From contig NZ_JAODOO010000018.1 of the NCBI RefSeq assembly GCF_025398335.1, forward strand, positions 1 through 64,000: a stretch of DNA of 64,000 bases, in the 5' to 3' direction. Under the pieces are notes generated by a model. That model made no database searches and was not told where the DNA came from. It saw nothing but the letters and a program-made list of their open reading frames with translations. A program made the position numbers and the translations under genes. Source of the DNA: Clostridium sp. CX1 (GTDB lineage: Bacteria > Bacillota > Clostridia > Clostridiales > Clostridiaceae). This document shows, in pieces, positions 9,051 to 17,686 of this stretch (its first letter is position 1; every line of letters begins with the position of its first letter).

Positions 9051-9072
9051 AGGTCTAAAGGCATAATTTAGA

Positions 9073-9621
9073 TTGAAAGTTATAAAACGTGCATTTGTGC
9101 TTATATTGATAGTTATACTACTGATGAATGGAAAAAATATTGGGAAACACTTTTTTCCCCTTAAGTATTCAGAGCATATATTTAAATACTCACAACAGTA
9201 TGATTTAGATCCATACCTAGTTGCAGCAGTAATAAAAACTGAGAGCAACTTTGAAGAAAAAGCTAAGTCTAACAAAAATGCATATGGACTTATGCAGATC
9301 ACAGGAGACACAGCGGAGTGGGCAGCTGAAAAAATGGATATAGCTTATCCTGGTGACAGTATGCTTTATGATCCAGAGTTTAATATAAGAATGGGTTGTT
9401 GGTATTTAGATGATCTTAGAAGAGAATTTAACGGAAATATGGAACTAGTGCTAGCAGCCTATAATGGAGGAAGGGGAAATGTGCAGAAGTGGCTCAACAA
9501 TGAGGAAAATTCTGCAGACGGTAAAAATCTTCACTACATACCATTTAAAGAAACGGACAAGTATGTAAAAAAGGTTAAAGTAAATTATAGTGTTTATAAA
9601 TATCTATATGGTAAAGAATAA
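9073..9621 (+). CDS. Lytic transglycosylase (SLT domain)
   Basis: The 182-residue protein has an N-terminal hydrophobic anchor or signal (about residues 6-20) and a Slt70-type catalytic domain (about 40-160). The catalytic Glu is in VIKTESNF, followed by AYGLMQI, the structural NIRMGCWYL block and LAAYNGGRGNVQKW. It should cleave peptidoglycan glycan strands to anhydromuropeptides outside the membrane. The TTG start at 9073 has only a weak ribosome site. A near-palindromic hairpin (9034-9062) overlaps the coaE stop and may tune coupling between the two genes. Confidence 0.9.
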   Translation: MKVIKRAFVLILIVILLMNGKNIGKHFFPLKYSEHIFKYSQQYDLDPYLVAAVIKTESNFEEKAKSNKNAYGLMQITGDTAEWAAEKMDIAYPGDSMLYDPEFNIRMGCWYLDDLRREFNGNMELVLAAYNGGRGNVQKWLNNEENSADGKNLHYIPFKETDKYVKKVKVNYSVYKYLYGKE

Positions 9622-9647
9622 ACAGGCAGTATGCTTCAATTATAAAG

Positions 9648-9675
9648 TTGACAATTGATAAAAATGTAGTATAAT
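9648..9675 (+). promoter_or_regulatory. Sigma-A promoter of tRNA-Leu(GAG)
   Basis: TTGACA (9648-9653), 16-base spacer, TATAAT (9670-9675), 13 bases before the tRNA. Confidence 0.85.
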
Positions 9676-9688
9676 ATAACCATAAAGT

Positions 9689-9773
9689 GCAGATGTGGTG
9701 GAACGGCAGACACGCTATCTTGAGGGGGTAGTGTCCACAGGGCGTATGGGTTCAAATCCCATCATCTGCACCA
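9689..9773 (+). tRNA. tRNA-Leu (anticodon GAG)
   Basis: Acceptor stem GCAGATG/CATCTGC with discriminator A and encoded CCA. The anticodon stem CTATC/GGTAG encloses TTGAGGG (anticodon GAG). It has a long class II variable arm and T-loop GGTTCAAATCC. Confidence 0.96.
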
Positions 9774-9826
9774 ATTAATAAAATTATAAAATATTTGTTA
9801 AGACTTATTTTGAATTTAAATTATGC

Positions 9827-9862
9827 AATAAAGAGAGGTAAAATTACCTCTCTTATTTATTT
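9827..9862. terminator. Bidirectional terminator
   Basis: AAGAGAGGTA/TACCTCTCTT stem with T-rich DNA on the right and A-rich DNA on the left. It separates the tRNA from the convergent 85-aa gene. Confidence 0.75.
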
Positions 9863-9867
9863 GCTTA

Positions 9868-10125
9868 TTAAGTATCAAAGGCCTTTATAATAACATAATC
9901 AGCACCGTCATCTAAAGCATAATCTATAGCTTCACTTCTGCTGACACCGTTTATAACTATGTTATCTTCTGTAGTATTTATCTCTGTAAGACTCTTTACA
10001 ATTTTAGCATCATTTTCTCCAGATTTCTTCATATCATGTATTTGATCAAAGGTATTCTGGCTTATCTGTTTAACTGCACAAGAGTTTTCATCTTGCATTA
10101 ATATTACTGAATATTTTTTTGCCAT
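9868..10125 (-). CDS. Hypothetical protein (85 aa)
   Basis: A small soluble protein with one Cys, no membrane segment and no recognised motif. The predicted pattern (strand-rich N-terminus, then helix, then VINGVSRSEAIDYALDDGADYVIIKAF) suggests a compact alpha/beta fold. GGAGG precedes the ATG (minus strand, about 10132-10138). It stands alone, convergent with the tRNA-Leu gene. Function unknown. Confidence 0.75.
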   Translation of the reverse strand: MAKKYSVILMQDENSCAVKQISQNTFDQIHDMKKSGENDAKIVKSLTEINTTEDNIVINGVSRSEAIDYALDDGADYVIIKAFDT

Positions 10126-10390
10126 ATCTGAAAACCTCCATTAGTAATTCTTTTATATATTCTAGTGTGCCACCTTTAGTCTTTTTTATAACTAGATTTA
10201 TATGTAAGTGCAATCTTAGTTAAAGTGAATCAAATTTCCATACTAGGTTATGAGAATATGTAGAATAAAATACTAATATTAGGTTATCCTAAGGGTGGAT
10301 TTTGTTTTATGGATGATATTTAATGAGATATGGTTTTGTTTATAGTTTCTATAAAAATTAATTAAGTATGCATAATATGAGGTGGAATAT

Positions 10391-11560
10391 ATGAAGTCAA
10401 TATTACTTAAAAATTGTTTGTTAATAGAAGATAGCAAGGGAACTACAATAAAGAAGGATATATTAGTTAAGGATGGAAAAATAACTGACATAGATAATGT
10501 TATCAACTATGAAGCTGAAGATATAGAAGTTTTTGATATTAAAGAAAATTATGTTTTACCAGGATTTGTAGATTGTCATACCCATATAGGAATTATAGAA
10601 GAAGCTACAGGAAAACTAGGAATTGATAATAACGAGACGTCAAATCCTATAACACCACACTTGAGGGCATTAGATGGCATAAACCCCTTAGACATTGCAT
10701 TTAGAGATGCAATAGTATCAGGAGTTACTACAGTTATGAGTGGACCAGGAAGCAACAATCCGGTAGGAGGTCAAAACATAGTTTTAAAGACCCATGGTAA
10801 TATAATAGATAGAATGGTTATAAAAAATCCTTCTGGTCTTAAAATTGCCTTCGGTGAAGATCCTATGAGTACCTATGGACAAAAGGATAAATGTCCTGTT
10901 ACAAGAATGGGAGTTGCATCACTAATAAGGGAATTATTTATGAGGACTGAAGATTATATTCAGCGCAAAGAAGCAGGTAAGATAACAGAAAGAGATGCTA
11001 AATTAGAGGCAGTAGTTCCTCTGTTAAAGGGAGAAATGATTTTAAGAGCCCATGCCCACAGAGCAGATGATATAGTTACAGCTATAAGAATAGCAGATGA
11101 ATTCAATATTAAAAAATTAGTTATAGAACATGGCACAGAAGCACACTTAGTTAAGGAATATTTAAAAGAAAAGAATGTACCAATAGCTTTTGGACCAATG
11201 CTGACTCCTAGAATAAAAATGGAGTTGAGAAAAAGAAACTACGGTTCTGCAGTAGATTTAGTAGAGTCTGGTGTAAAGATAGCTTTGATGACGGATCATC
11301 CCTACAATTCCATAGATCAGCTAAGAGCTGTTGCTGCACTAGCTGTATCAGAGGGATTAAAAAGATTAGATGCTATAAAGTGTATAACTATAAGTGCGGC
11401 AGAGTTGCTAGAATGTGATGATAGGCTGGGAAAAATAGAGAAGGGATATGATGCAGATATAATAGTGTTAAATGGTGATCCGCTAGATGTAGTTAATACG
11501 AAGGTAATAATGACTATTATAAATGGGGAAGTTGTCCATAGGAGAGAAACTCATTCTTAA
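10391..11560 (+). CDS. Metal-dependent amidohydrolase (imidazolonepropionase-like)
   Basis: The 389-residue protein shows the amidohydrolase superfamily TIM-barrel signatures. The metal-binding HxH is in GFVDCHTHIG, further histidines lie in LRAHAHRADDI and IEHGTEAHLV, and the catalytic Asp in LMTDHPYN. The N- and C-terminal beta-sandwich parts (IKKDILVKDGKITDI; GYDADIIVLNGDP) enclose the barrel. Substrate is not evident; relatives include imidazolonepropionase and prolidase-like enzymes. GAGGTGG at 10379-10385 sets the start at ATG 10391 rather than the in-frame GTG 10382. It is monocistronic. Confidence 0.85.
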   Translation: MKSILLKNCLLIEDSKGTTIKKDILVKDGKITDIDNVINYEAEDIEVFDIKENYVLPGFVDCHTHIGIIEEATGKLGIDNNETSNPITPHLRALDGINPLDIAFRDAIVSGVTTVMSGPGSNNPVGGQNIVLKTHGNIIDRMVIKNPSGLKIAFGEDPMSTYGQKDKCPVTRMGVASLIRELFMRTEDYIQRKEAGKITERDAKLEAVVPLLKGEMILRAHAHRADDIVTAIRIADEFNIKKLVIEHGTEAHLVKEYLKEKNVPIAFGPMLTPRIKMELRKRNYGSAVDLVESGVKIALMTDHPYNSIDQLRAVAALAVSEGLKRLDAIKCITISAAELLECDDRLGKIEKGYDADIIVLNGDPLDVVNTKVIMTIINGEVVHRRETHS

Positions 11561-11906
11561 AACATTGGGGTGCTTCAGTTTTAGAATTAAAGCTACAGTA
11601 ACAGATAACATACATAGATGACTAACCATACACCAATATTCCAATAGTATACTTAAATAAATACTGACGACATTTTTAGGACAAAAAAATTGTTTTTTCT
11701 TTTATTAATTTTCTTATAATTATCAATAAATTTAATAACTATGTGAAATAAATAATTATAAAGTATACTATATCTAGTAAAATGTTAAAAGGAAAAGACA
11801 TTACTAAATATAATATACTTTATTTAAAATATATTTAGTAATGCCTTAATGAAGGAGATGTTAATGCTACTAAACCTAATGGTTCAGTAGCTATTAAAAA
11901 TATCAG
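11561..11906. other. 346-base AT-rich intergenic stretch with an inverted repeat
   Basis: No gene seen. A 14-base perfect inverted repeat, CATTACTAAATATA (11799-11812) and TATATTTAGTAATG (11830-11843), is its only clear structure. It could help end transcription of the convergent repeat-protein gene, but there is no T-run. Confidence 0.5.
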
Positions 11907-12308
11907 TTATCTTTTACTTTGTCTTGATTTTTCATTTAATTTTCTAGTTTCTTCTAGTGCTGGATCACTAAAGTTGTTCATACCAGAACTTATACTACTA
12001 GTCATTCCCATGTTGGAAGCTCCCATACCAGAAGAGTTTTGTCTAGACTGTGCATTAAGTTGTCTTGCTTCTTCAAGTGCAGGGTCGCTTGAACTATTCA
12101 TACTAGAACTTATGCTGCTAGTCATTCCCATGTTGGAAGCTCCCATACCGGAGGAGTTTTGTCTAGATTCTGCATTAAGTTGTCTTGCTTCTTGAACATC
12201 TGAGTCACTTGAGCTGCTGCTTATGCTGCTAGTCATTCCAGCACCTGAAGATTTTTGTCTAGATTGTTGATTAAGTTGTTTTGTTTCTTCTAAATAGTTT
12301 TTATCCAT
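11907..12308 (-). CDS. Repeat protein resembling gamma-type SASP
   Basis: The 133-residue protein consists of degenerate repeats. Two near-identical 40-residue units contain EARQLNAxSRQNSSGMGAS followed by NMGMTSSISS, and shortened copies stand at both ends (QLNQQSRQKSSGAGM; KLNEKSRQSKR). Gln, Asn, Ser and Gly dominate; Cys, Trp and His are absent. The (K/R)QxNxxSxxxSG repeats recall the VRKQNQQSA repeats of Bacillus gamma-type SASP (SspE), a forespore amino-acid store. Canonical Gpr cleavage sites are not evident. GGAGGGAG on the minus strand (about 12317-12324) fixes the start at 12308, six codons inside the longest frame. Function is inference. Confidence 0.6.
   Translation of the reverse strand: MDKNYLEETKQLNQQSRQKSSGAGMTSSISSSSSDSDVQEARQLNAESRQNSSGMGASNMGMTSSISSSMNSSSDPALEEARQLNAQSRQNSSGMGASNMGMTSSISSGMNNFSDPALEETRKLNEKSRQSKR
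11965..12220. repeat. 120-base tandem coding repeats
   Basis: Two strongly similar 120-base units plus partial flanking copies encode the 40-residue repeats of the SASP-like protein. DNA-level identity is high, pointing to recent duplication or unequal crossover. Confidence 0.75.
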
Positions 12309-12808
12309 AAATTTTACTCCCTCCAAAAATATTAGTTTAGTATTTATTTTAAAACCATTAATATAATTCCCTCCTTACATAATACTATTCAATTATAAAG
12401 GTACCAAATTAAGGTACAAAGGGGTAGAGTTTTGTTAAAAAAATAACATAAATTACCAAGAAAATATTATAAAAGGTCACAATATTCAAAAAAAGGTTTT
12501 CGATTTTAATTTAACTATATTAAAGGAAAGCTAAAATATCCATGTCTTTCAATGGCATTTTAGAATTTAACCTTTATTTTGGCCAATTAGGGCTGTAGTA
12601 TCTTTTAACAAAGTTAGCTTGACTTTGATTTCAGAATATTTTAAAATGTAATTATATTACACGGTTTGCTATAAGAAGGAATTGCTTACAGATAATAGAA
12701 CAAAATATGATTAATAATATGTAGTTAATTAAAATAGTCATAATGAACAACTAATGAACTTATATATATAACATCAGGTATGAGTAGGTCTTAAAGGGAG
12801 GGAAAAGA
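12309..12808. other. 500-base intergenic region ahead of fdhF
   Basis: No gene with a credible ribosome site was found on the plus strand. It contains hairpins at 12531-12563 (CTAAAAT/ATTTTAG with CCAT/ATGG) and 12609-12626 (CAAAGT/ACTTTG), and a promoter candidate at 12619-12647. No sigma-54 GG-N10-GC pair and no molybdenum-cofactor riboswitch pattern was recognised. Confidence 0.5.
12619..12647 (+). promoter_or_regulatory. Candidate sigma-A promoter of fdhF
   Basis: TTGACT (12619-12624), 17-base spacer, TAAAAT (12642-12647). The transcript would carry about 155 bases of leader. AT-rich DNA makes chance matches common. Confidence 0.4.
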
Positions 12809-14947
12809 ATGGAACAAAAAATACTAACAATATGCCCTTATTGTGGTGCTGGATGCAACCTTAATTTGATTTTAGAAGATGATAAAATAGTAAGAGCAGA
12901 ACCAGCTAATGGTAGAACAAATGAAGGAAGTCTCTGTCTTAAAGGGTATTATGGATGGGATTTTTTAAATGATCCCCAAATTTTAACTGCACGCTTAAAA
13001 AGCCCAATGATTAGAAGAAATGGTGAATTACAAGAGGTTTCTTGGGATGAAGCTATTAGTTTTACTGCATCTAAGTTAAAGGAAATAAAGGACAAGTATG
13101 GTGCTGATGCTATAATGGGAACAGGCTGTGCACGGGGATCTGGTAATGAAGCTAACTATATAATGCAAAAGTTTATGAGGGCAGTAATCGGCACTAATAA
13201 TGTAGATCACTGCGCTAGGGTTTGACATGCCCCTTCCGTAGCCGGTCTGGCTTACGTATTAGGAAATGGAGCTATGTCAAATGGAATTCATGAAATAGAC
13301 GATACTGATTTACTATTTATTTTTGGTTATAATGGTGCGGATTCACACCCTATAGTGGCTAAAAGAATAGTTAAAGCAAAGGAAAAGGGAGCAAAGATTA
13401 TTGTAACTGATCCAAGAATAACAGAGTCTGCTAGAATATCTGATTTGTGGCTTCCAATAAAGAACGGTACTAATATGATACTGGTTAATGCCTTTGCTAA
13501 TGTTTTAATAAATGAAGGACTTTATAATAAGGAATATGTTGAAAAATATGTTGAAGGTTTTGAAGAGTATAAGGCTTTAGTTGAAAAATACACTCCAGAA
13601 TATGCGGAAAAGATGACAAGTGTTCCAGCAGAAGACATAAGAAAAGCTATGAGAATGTATGCTGAAGCAAAGAATGCTATGATACTTTACGGTATGGGAG
13701 TGTGTCAATTTGGTCAAGCTGTTGATGTAGTTAAGGGACTAGCCTCCTTAGCATTATTAACTGGAAACTTTGGAAGGCCAAGTGTAGGTATAGGACCTGT
13801 AAGAGGCCAAAACAACGTTCAAGGGGCTTGTGATATGGGAGCACTACCAAATGTGTACCCTGGATATCAAAGTGTTGAGGATGATGCTATAAGAGAAAAG
13901 TTTGAAAAAGTATGGGGAGTAGACCTTTCTAATAAAAAGGGTTATCATTTAACAGAAGTTCCAAAGCTTGTGTTAGAAGAAGACAAGATTAAAGCTTACT
14001 ACATAATGGGAGAAGATCCGGTTCAAAGTGATCCAAATTCCGCAGAGGTAAGAGAAGCTTTAGATAAAATGGAGCTTGTAATTGTTCAAGATATATTTAT
14101 GAATAAAACAGCACTTCATGCAGATGTAATACTTCCGGCTACATCATGGGGAGAGCATGAAGGAGTATTTAGTTGTGCTGATCGTGGATTCCAAAGATTT
14201 AGAAAGGCAATTGAGCCAAAGGGTGATGTAAAACCTGATTGGCAAATAATTTCTGAAATAGCTACAGCTATGGGATATCCAATGAAGTACAATAATACTG
14301 AGGAGATATGGGATGAGCTTAGAGGCTTATGTCCAAATTTCTCAGGAGTAACTTATAAGCGTTTAGAAGAACTTGGTGGAATTCAATGGCCTTGTCCTAC
14401 AGAGGATCATCCTGGAACTTCCTACCTATACAAAGACAATAAATTTAATACTCCAAATGGCAAAGGAAGATTATTTGCAGCAGAGTGGAGACCTCCTATG
14501 GAGCTTACTGATGAGGAATACCCACTTAGTTTATCAACAGTCAGAGAAGTAGGACATTATTCTGTAAGAACTATGACTGGAAACTGCCGCGCCCTTCAAC
14601 AACTTGCTGATGAGCCTGGATATGTTCAAATAAATTCAAAGGACGGAGAAAGATTTGGAATTAGGGATCAGGAATTAGTTAGAATAACTTCACGAAGAGG
14701 TTCTGTGGTAGCAAGAGCATTGGTAACAGATAGGGCTAATGCTGGAGCTGTTTATATGACTTACCAATGGTGGGTAGGTGCATGTAATGAGCTGACTTTA
14801 GATAATTTAGATCCTATATCCAAAACACCAGAGTATAAGTACTGTGCAGTAAAGGTGGAGGCTATAGAAGATCAAGAAGCGGCAGAAAGATTTGTTAAAG
14901 ATGAGTACGACAATATTAGAAAAAAGATGAATGTACAGTTTAAGTAG
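12809..14947 (+). CDS. fdhF: Formate dehydrogenase, selenocysteine-containing catalytic subunit
   Basis: One gene read through an in-frame TGA at 13223-13225: the two flanking frames join exactly to a 712-residue protein, the family's usual length. The N-terminal 4Fe-4S motif is Cys9, 12, 16 and 43 (CPYCGAGC...LCLKG). NNVDHCARV-U139-HAPSVAGL is the hallmark active site, where Sec binds Mo or W. The bis-MGD binding domains follow (VRGQNNVQGACDMG, PATSWGEHEGVF). It interconverts formate and CO2. It heads a region with cofactor genes and the hyt hydrogenase genes, and its usual soluble partner is the HytABCDE complex. A simple gene caller would split it in two. Confidence 0.96.
13223..13256 (+). 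promoter_or_regulatory. Bacterial SECIS element in fdhF
   Basis: UGA at 13223-13225 is followed after 11 bases by hairpin 13237-13256. The stem is CGTAGCC/GGCTTACG with one bulged T, and the apical loop GGTCT starts 19 bases past the UGA. This matches the spacing and the GGU-type loop recognised by SelB. Confidence 0.85.
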
Positions 14948-14984
14948 GTATATATTCGTAGGTTTTTACTAAATATAATAACTA

Positions 14985-15013
14985 GCATCCGATGGTAATA
15001 TTCCATCGGATGC
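14985..15013 (+). promoter_or_regulatory. Strong hairpin between fdhF and moeA
   Basis: A perfect 11-bp stem (GCATCCGATGG/CCATCGGATGC, 7-base loop) lies 38 bases after the fdhF stop. No T-run follows (ATTAAAAATA), so it is more likely an mRNA-stabilising or weak attenuating hairpin than a full terminator. Confidence 0.6.
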
Positions 15014-15081
15014 ATTAAAAATAAGAAAGTAGTTTCTAATTACAATAATATAATATGACAGCATTTAGGGAGGAATATGAA

Positions 15082-16293
15082 GTGATAACTGTTGAAGAAG
15101 CCTTAAGTACAATAATTGCAGAAACAGAAGTTTTAGGAACGGAAACATTAAATTTAATATCTTCGCTTAATAGGGTTTTAGCAGAAGATATTTATTCGAA
15201 GGACAATCTACCTCCTTTCGATAAATCAGCTATGGATGGATATGCAATTAAGAGTAACGATACCGAGGGATGTTCAACTGAAAAACCAGCAAGGTTAAAG
15301 GTAAAAGGAGTCATAAAGGCAGGAGACCTCTATGAAGAAGAATTACATAGTAAAGAAGCAATAAAAATCATGACTGGAGCACCATTACCTAGGGGAGCTG
15401 ATACAGTTATTCAAGTTGAGAAAGTAAAAGAATTCAGTAATGAGATAACTATAATTGAACCTATAGGCAGAGAAAAAAACATACTAAAGATGGGTGAAGA
15501 AATTAGAAATGGTGAATTAGCAATACCTTTAGGAAAGAAAATAAGACCAGCAGAAATAGGTTTATTAGCTTCTTTAGGATATAGTGAAATCAAAGTACAT
15601 AAAATACCTAAAATAATTTTGCTTACTACTGGAGATGAGCTAATAGATATTGAAGAAAAGTTAACACCAGGAAAAATAAGAAATTGCAATGAATATTCTC
15701 TTCTAGCCCTTGCCAAAAATCTTGGTGCAGAGGTAAAATCCTATGGAGTAATTAGAGATGATCCGGATTTGATTTTTGAGAAGATTGAAGAGGCCTTTGA
15801 AGAGGGAGATATAGTGATAAGTTCTGGTGGTGCTTCTGTTGGAGACTATGATTTTATTCACGATAGTCTAAAAAAATTAAAGGTAGATACTAAGTTTGAA
15901 GCAGTAGCTATTAAGCCAGGAAAACCAGTAACCTTTGCAAAGTTCAAAAATAAGTTATATTTTGCCCTTCCAGGCAATCCTTTGTCTGTGATAAATACCT
16001 TTGAACAGTTTGTAAGTCCTGCTATCAAGAGAATGATGGGAATTGATGAGGTAAATACTGATGAGTTTCCTGTAATTTTAGCAGAAGACTTTAAAGTTAA
16101 AAAAGGCAGAGACAACTATGTTTATGTGGATATAAGAAAAGAAAATGGGGCTTATTATGCATATAAGACTGGCTCACAGGGGTCAAATCAACTTCTAACT
16201 ATAAGCAAAGCAAATGGAATTATAATTATTGATAAAGATACATCTATAGCGAGAGCAGGAGAGATTTTAAATGGAAGATTTATATTTAAATAG
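15082..16293 (+). CDS. moeA: Molybdopterin molybdenumtransferase MoeA
   Basis: The 403-residue enzyme inserts molybdate (or tungstate) into adenylated molybdopterin, giving the cofactor that FdhF needs. Motifs: PPFDKSAMDGYAI, RGADTVIQVEKV, the MoCF domain TTGDELI and SSGGASVGDYDF, and FALPGNPLSVINTFE. The frame is open from 15055, but AGGGAGG (15067-15073) points to GTG 15082, giving the typical MITVEEAL start. Its end overlaps mobB by 23 bases, so the two are translationally coupled. Confidence 0.94.
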   Translation: MITVEEALSTIIAETEVLGTETLNLISSLNRVLAEDIYSKDNLPPFDKSAMDGYAIKSNDTEGCSTEKPARLKVKGVIKAGDLYEEELHSKEAIKIMTGAPLPRGADTVIQVEKVKEFSNEITIIEPIGREKNILKMGEEIRNGELAIPLGKKIRPAEIGLLASLGYSEIKVHKIPKIILLTTGDELIDIEEKLTPGKIRNCNEYSLLALAKNLGAEVKSYGVIRDDPDLIFEKIEEAFEEGDIVISSGGASVGDYDFIHDSLKKLKVDTKFEAVAIKPGKPVTFAKFKNKLYFALPGNPLSVINTFEQFVSPAIKRMMGIDEVNTDEFPVILAEDFKVKKGRDNYVYVDIRKENGAYYAYKTGSQGSNQLLTISKANGIIIIDKDTSIARAGEILNGRFIFK

Positions 16294-16798
16294 AATACCA
16301 GTAATTTCTATATTAGCATCTAAGTCTGGTACTGGAAAAACTACCTTAATTAAAGAAATTATAAAAAACCTTAAAAGTAAAAGTTATAAGGTAGGAGTTA
16401 TTAAACATGATGTACATAAATTTCAAATAGATTATCCTGGTAAAGATACATATCAGTTTACTGAAGCAGGAGCAGATAATGTTGTAATTGCTTCAGGGTC
16501 TAAATTAGCATTAATACAAAGACTAGAAGTACCAAAAACTGTAGAAGAGCTACTGTGGCTCTTTCCTAATGTGGATATTATTATTTGTGAAGGTTTTAAA
16601 GGAAATATTTTTCCTAAGATAGAGGTTCATAGAAAAGAAATAAATGAGAGTTTATTATATAAAAATAGTGATATATCGAATTTTATAGCTGTTGCCAGCA
16701 ATGAAAAATTAGAACTAGATATTCCTGTCTTAGATTTAAATGATGCAAAGACAGTAACTAAATTCATTGAAGACAACTTTTTGAGGAGGACTCAATAA
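16271..16798 (+). CDS. mobB: Molybdopterin-guanine dinucleotide biosynthesis adaptor MobB
   Basis: The 175-residue P-loop GTPase-like protein has ASKSGTGKTTLI at about 15-26, GVIKHDVHKF at about 42 (family motif K-H) and IICEGFKG at about 102. It assists MGD formation, completing the bis-MGD cofactor of formate dehydrogenase. It starts inside the 3' end of moeA and stops one base before fdhD, so all three are one operon. No mobA (the GMP transferase) is in the window. Confidence 0.9.
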   Translation: MEDLYLNRIPVISILASKSGTGKTTLIKEIIKNLKSKSYKVGVIKHDVHKFQIDYPGKDTYQFTEAGADNVVIASGSKLALIQRLEVPKTVEELLWLFPNVDIIICEGFKGNIFPKIEVHRKEINESLLYKNSDISNFIAVASNEKLELDIPVLDLNDAKTVTKFIEDNFLRRTQ

Positions 16799-16799
16799 T

Positions 16800-17591
16800 T
16801 TGAATAAGACAATAAAGTATTCTGTAGTTAAGTATGATAGAACTGAAACTGAAACTGTAGAAGAAATTATGATATATGAATATCCATTGAGTATCATTTT
16901 AAATGATACTCATATCACAACTTTGACATGTACTCCAGAGAACCTTAAAGCTTTAGTAGTTGGATATCTAAGGACTCAGGGAATAATAGATTCCATGGAG
17001 GACATAAAGACTTTAGAAATAGATGAGAAAAATGGAATAGCAAGAGTTAATATAAATTCAAATATGGATAAAAAGCCCTACAGGCAGGTTTTACCTGTAG
17101 GGTTTAATGAAAATAACAAAAAAGAGTTTTTTGAAAAGCTTATTAAAGATTTGAACTGCAAAGTTGTAAAAGACAACAACATTACCATAGGAATCGAAAA
17201 GATTTACCACCTAATGAAAGAAAATCTTTCATACTCAGAAGCTTTTAAACAAACAGGGGGAGCTCACTCTATTGCTTTATGTGATAAGGAAAAGATATTG
17301 TTTATATGTGAAGATGTAGCACGGCATAATGCAGTGGATAAAGTAATGGGAGAAGCACTTATACGTAATATATCTCTTGAAGATAAAATACTACTTATAA
17401 GTGGGAGAGTATCCTTTGAAATGGTCTTGAAAACTTCAAAATCAGGCATACCAATAGTAGTTTCAAAATCAGCACCGACTAATCTTTCAATAGAACTTTC
17501 CAATGCGCTAAATATAACATTAATTGGTTTTGTACGGGGAGAGAAGGCTAATATATATACAAATTCTTATAGAGTAACAGAGAAAAATTAA
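16800..17591 (+). CDS. fdhD: Formate dehydrogenase accessory protein FdhD, without the CxxC motif
   Basis: The 263-residue protein has FdhD family blocks: EYPLSIILND, LVVGYLRTQGII, TGGAHSIAL, ICEDVARHNAVDK, SGRVSFEMV and LIGFVRGEKANIYT. FdhD binds the bis-MGD cofactor and sulfurates it before insertion into FdhF. In E. coli a CxxC loop carries the transferred sulfur. At that place this protein reads LPVGFNENNK with no cysteine, and the Cys before His in TGCTH is also Gly. The TTG start at 16800 has a strong GAGGAGGA site. Identity is firm; whether it transfers sulfur by the E. coli route is doubtful. Confidence 0.92.
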   Translation: MNKTIKYSVVKYDRTETETVEEIMIYEYPLSIILNDTHITTLTCTPENLKALVVGYLRTQGIIDSMEDIKTLEIDEKNGIARVNINSNMDKKPYRQVLPVGFNENNKKEFFEKLIKDLNCKVVKDNNITIGIEKIYHLMKENLSYSEAFKQTGGAHSIALCDKEKILFICEDVARHNAVDKVMGEALIRNISLEDKILLISGRVSFEMVLKTSKSGIPIVVSKSAPTNLSIELSNALNITLIGFVRGEKANIYTNSYRVTEKN

Positions 17592-17629
17592 TAAGTTTTA
17601 TATTTAATCAGTTCTAGTTAAGGGTTAAG

Positions 17630-17657
17630 CAGAATAGTCATACTATTCTGTTTATAT
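17630..17657 (+). terminator. Probable terminator after fdhD
   Basis: Stem CAGAATAGT/ACTATTCTG with a 3-base loop, then TTTATATATA. The T-tail is imperfect, so some read-through into the hyt genes is possible. Confidence 0.6.
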
Positions 17658-17686
17658 ATAATTACCAATAGAAGGGGGATTAATTT

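Noticed and set aside
11974-12195. Plus-strand frame opposite the repeat protein
   Set aside because: It only mirrors the DNA repeats, lacks a ribosome site, and the minus-strand frame has a strong one.
11974-12195. CRISPR array (direct repeats)
   Set aside because: The repeats are 120 bases long, contiguous and coding; there are no short repeats with unique spacers anywhere in the window.
12545-12680. Sigma-54 promoter upstream of fdhF (TGGC/GGGCT and GGAATTGCT stretches)
   Set aside because: The GG-to-GC spacing is 9 or 19 rather than the required 10 bases in each case.
13226-14947. fdhF as a pseudogene or two separate genes
   Set aside because: The break is a TGA in the invariant Sec context with a SECIS, in phase with the rest, and the Sec machinery is present.
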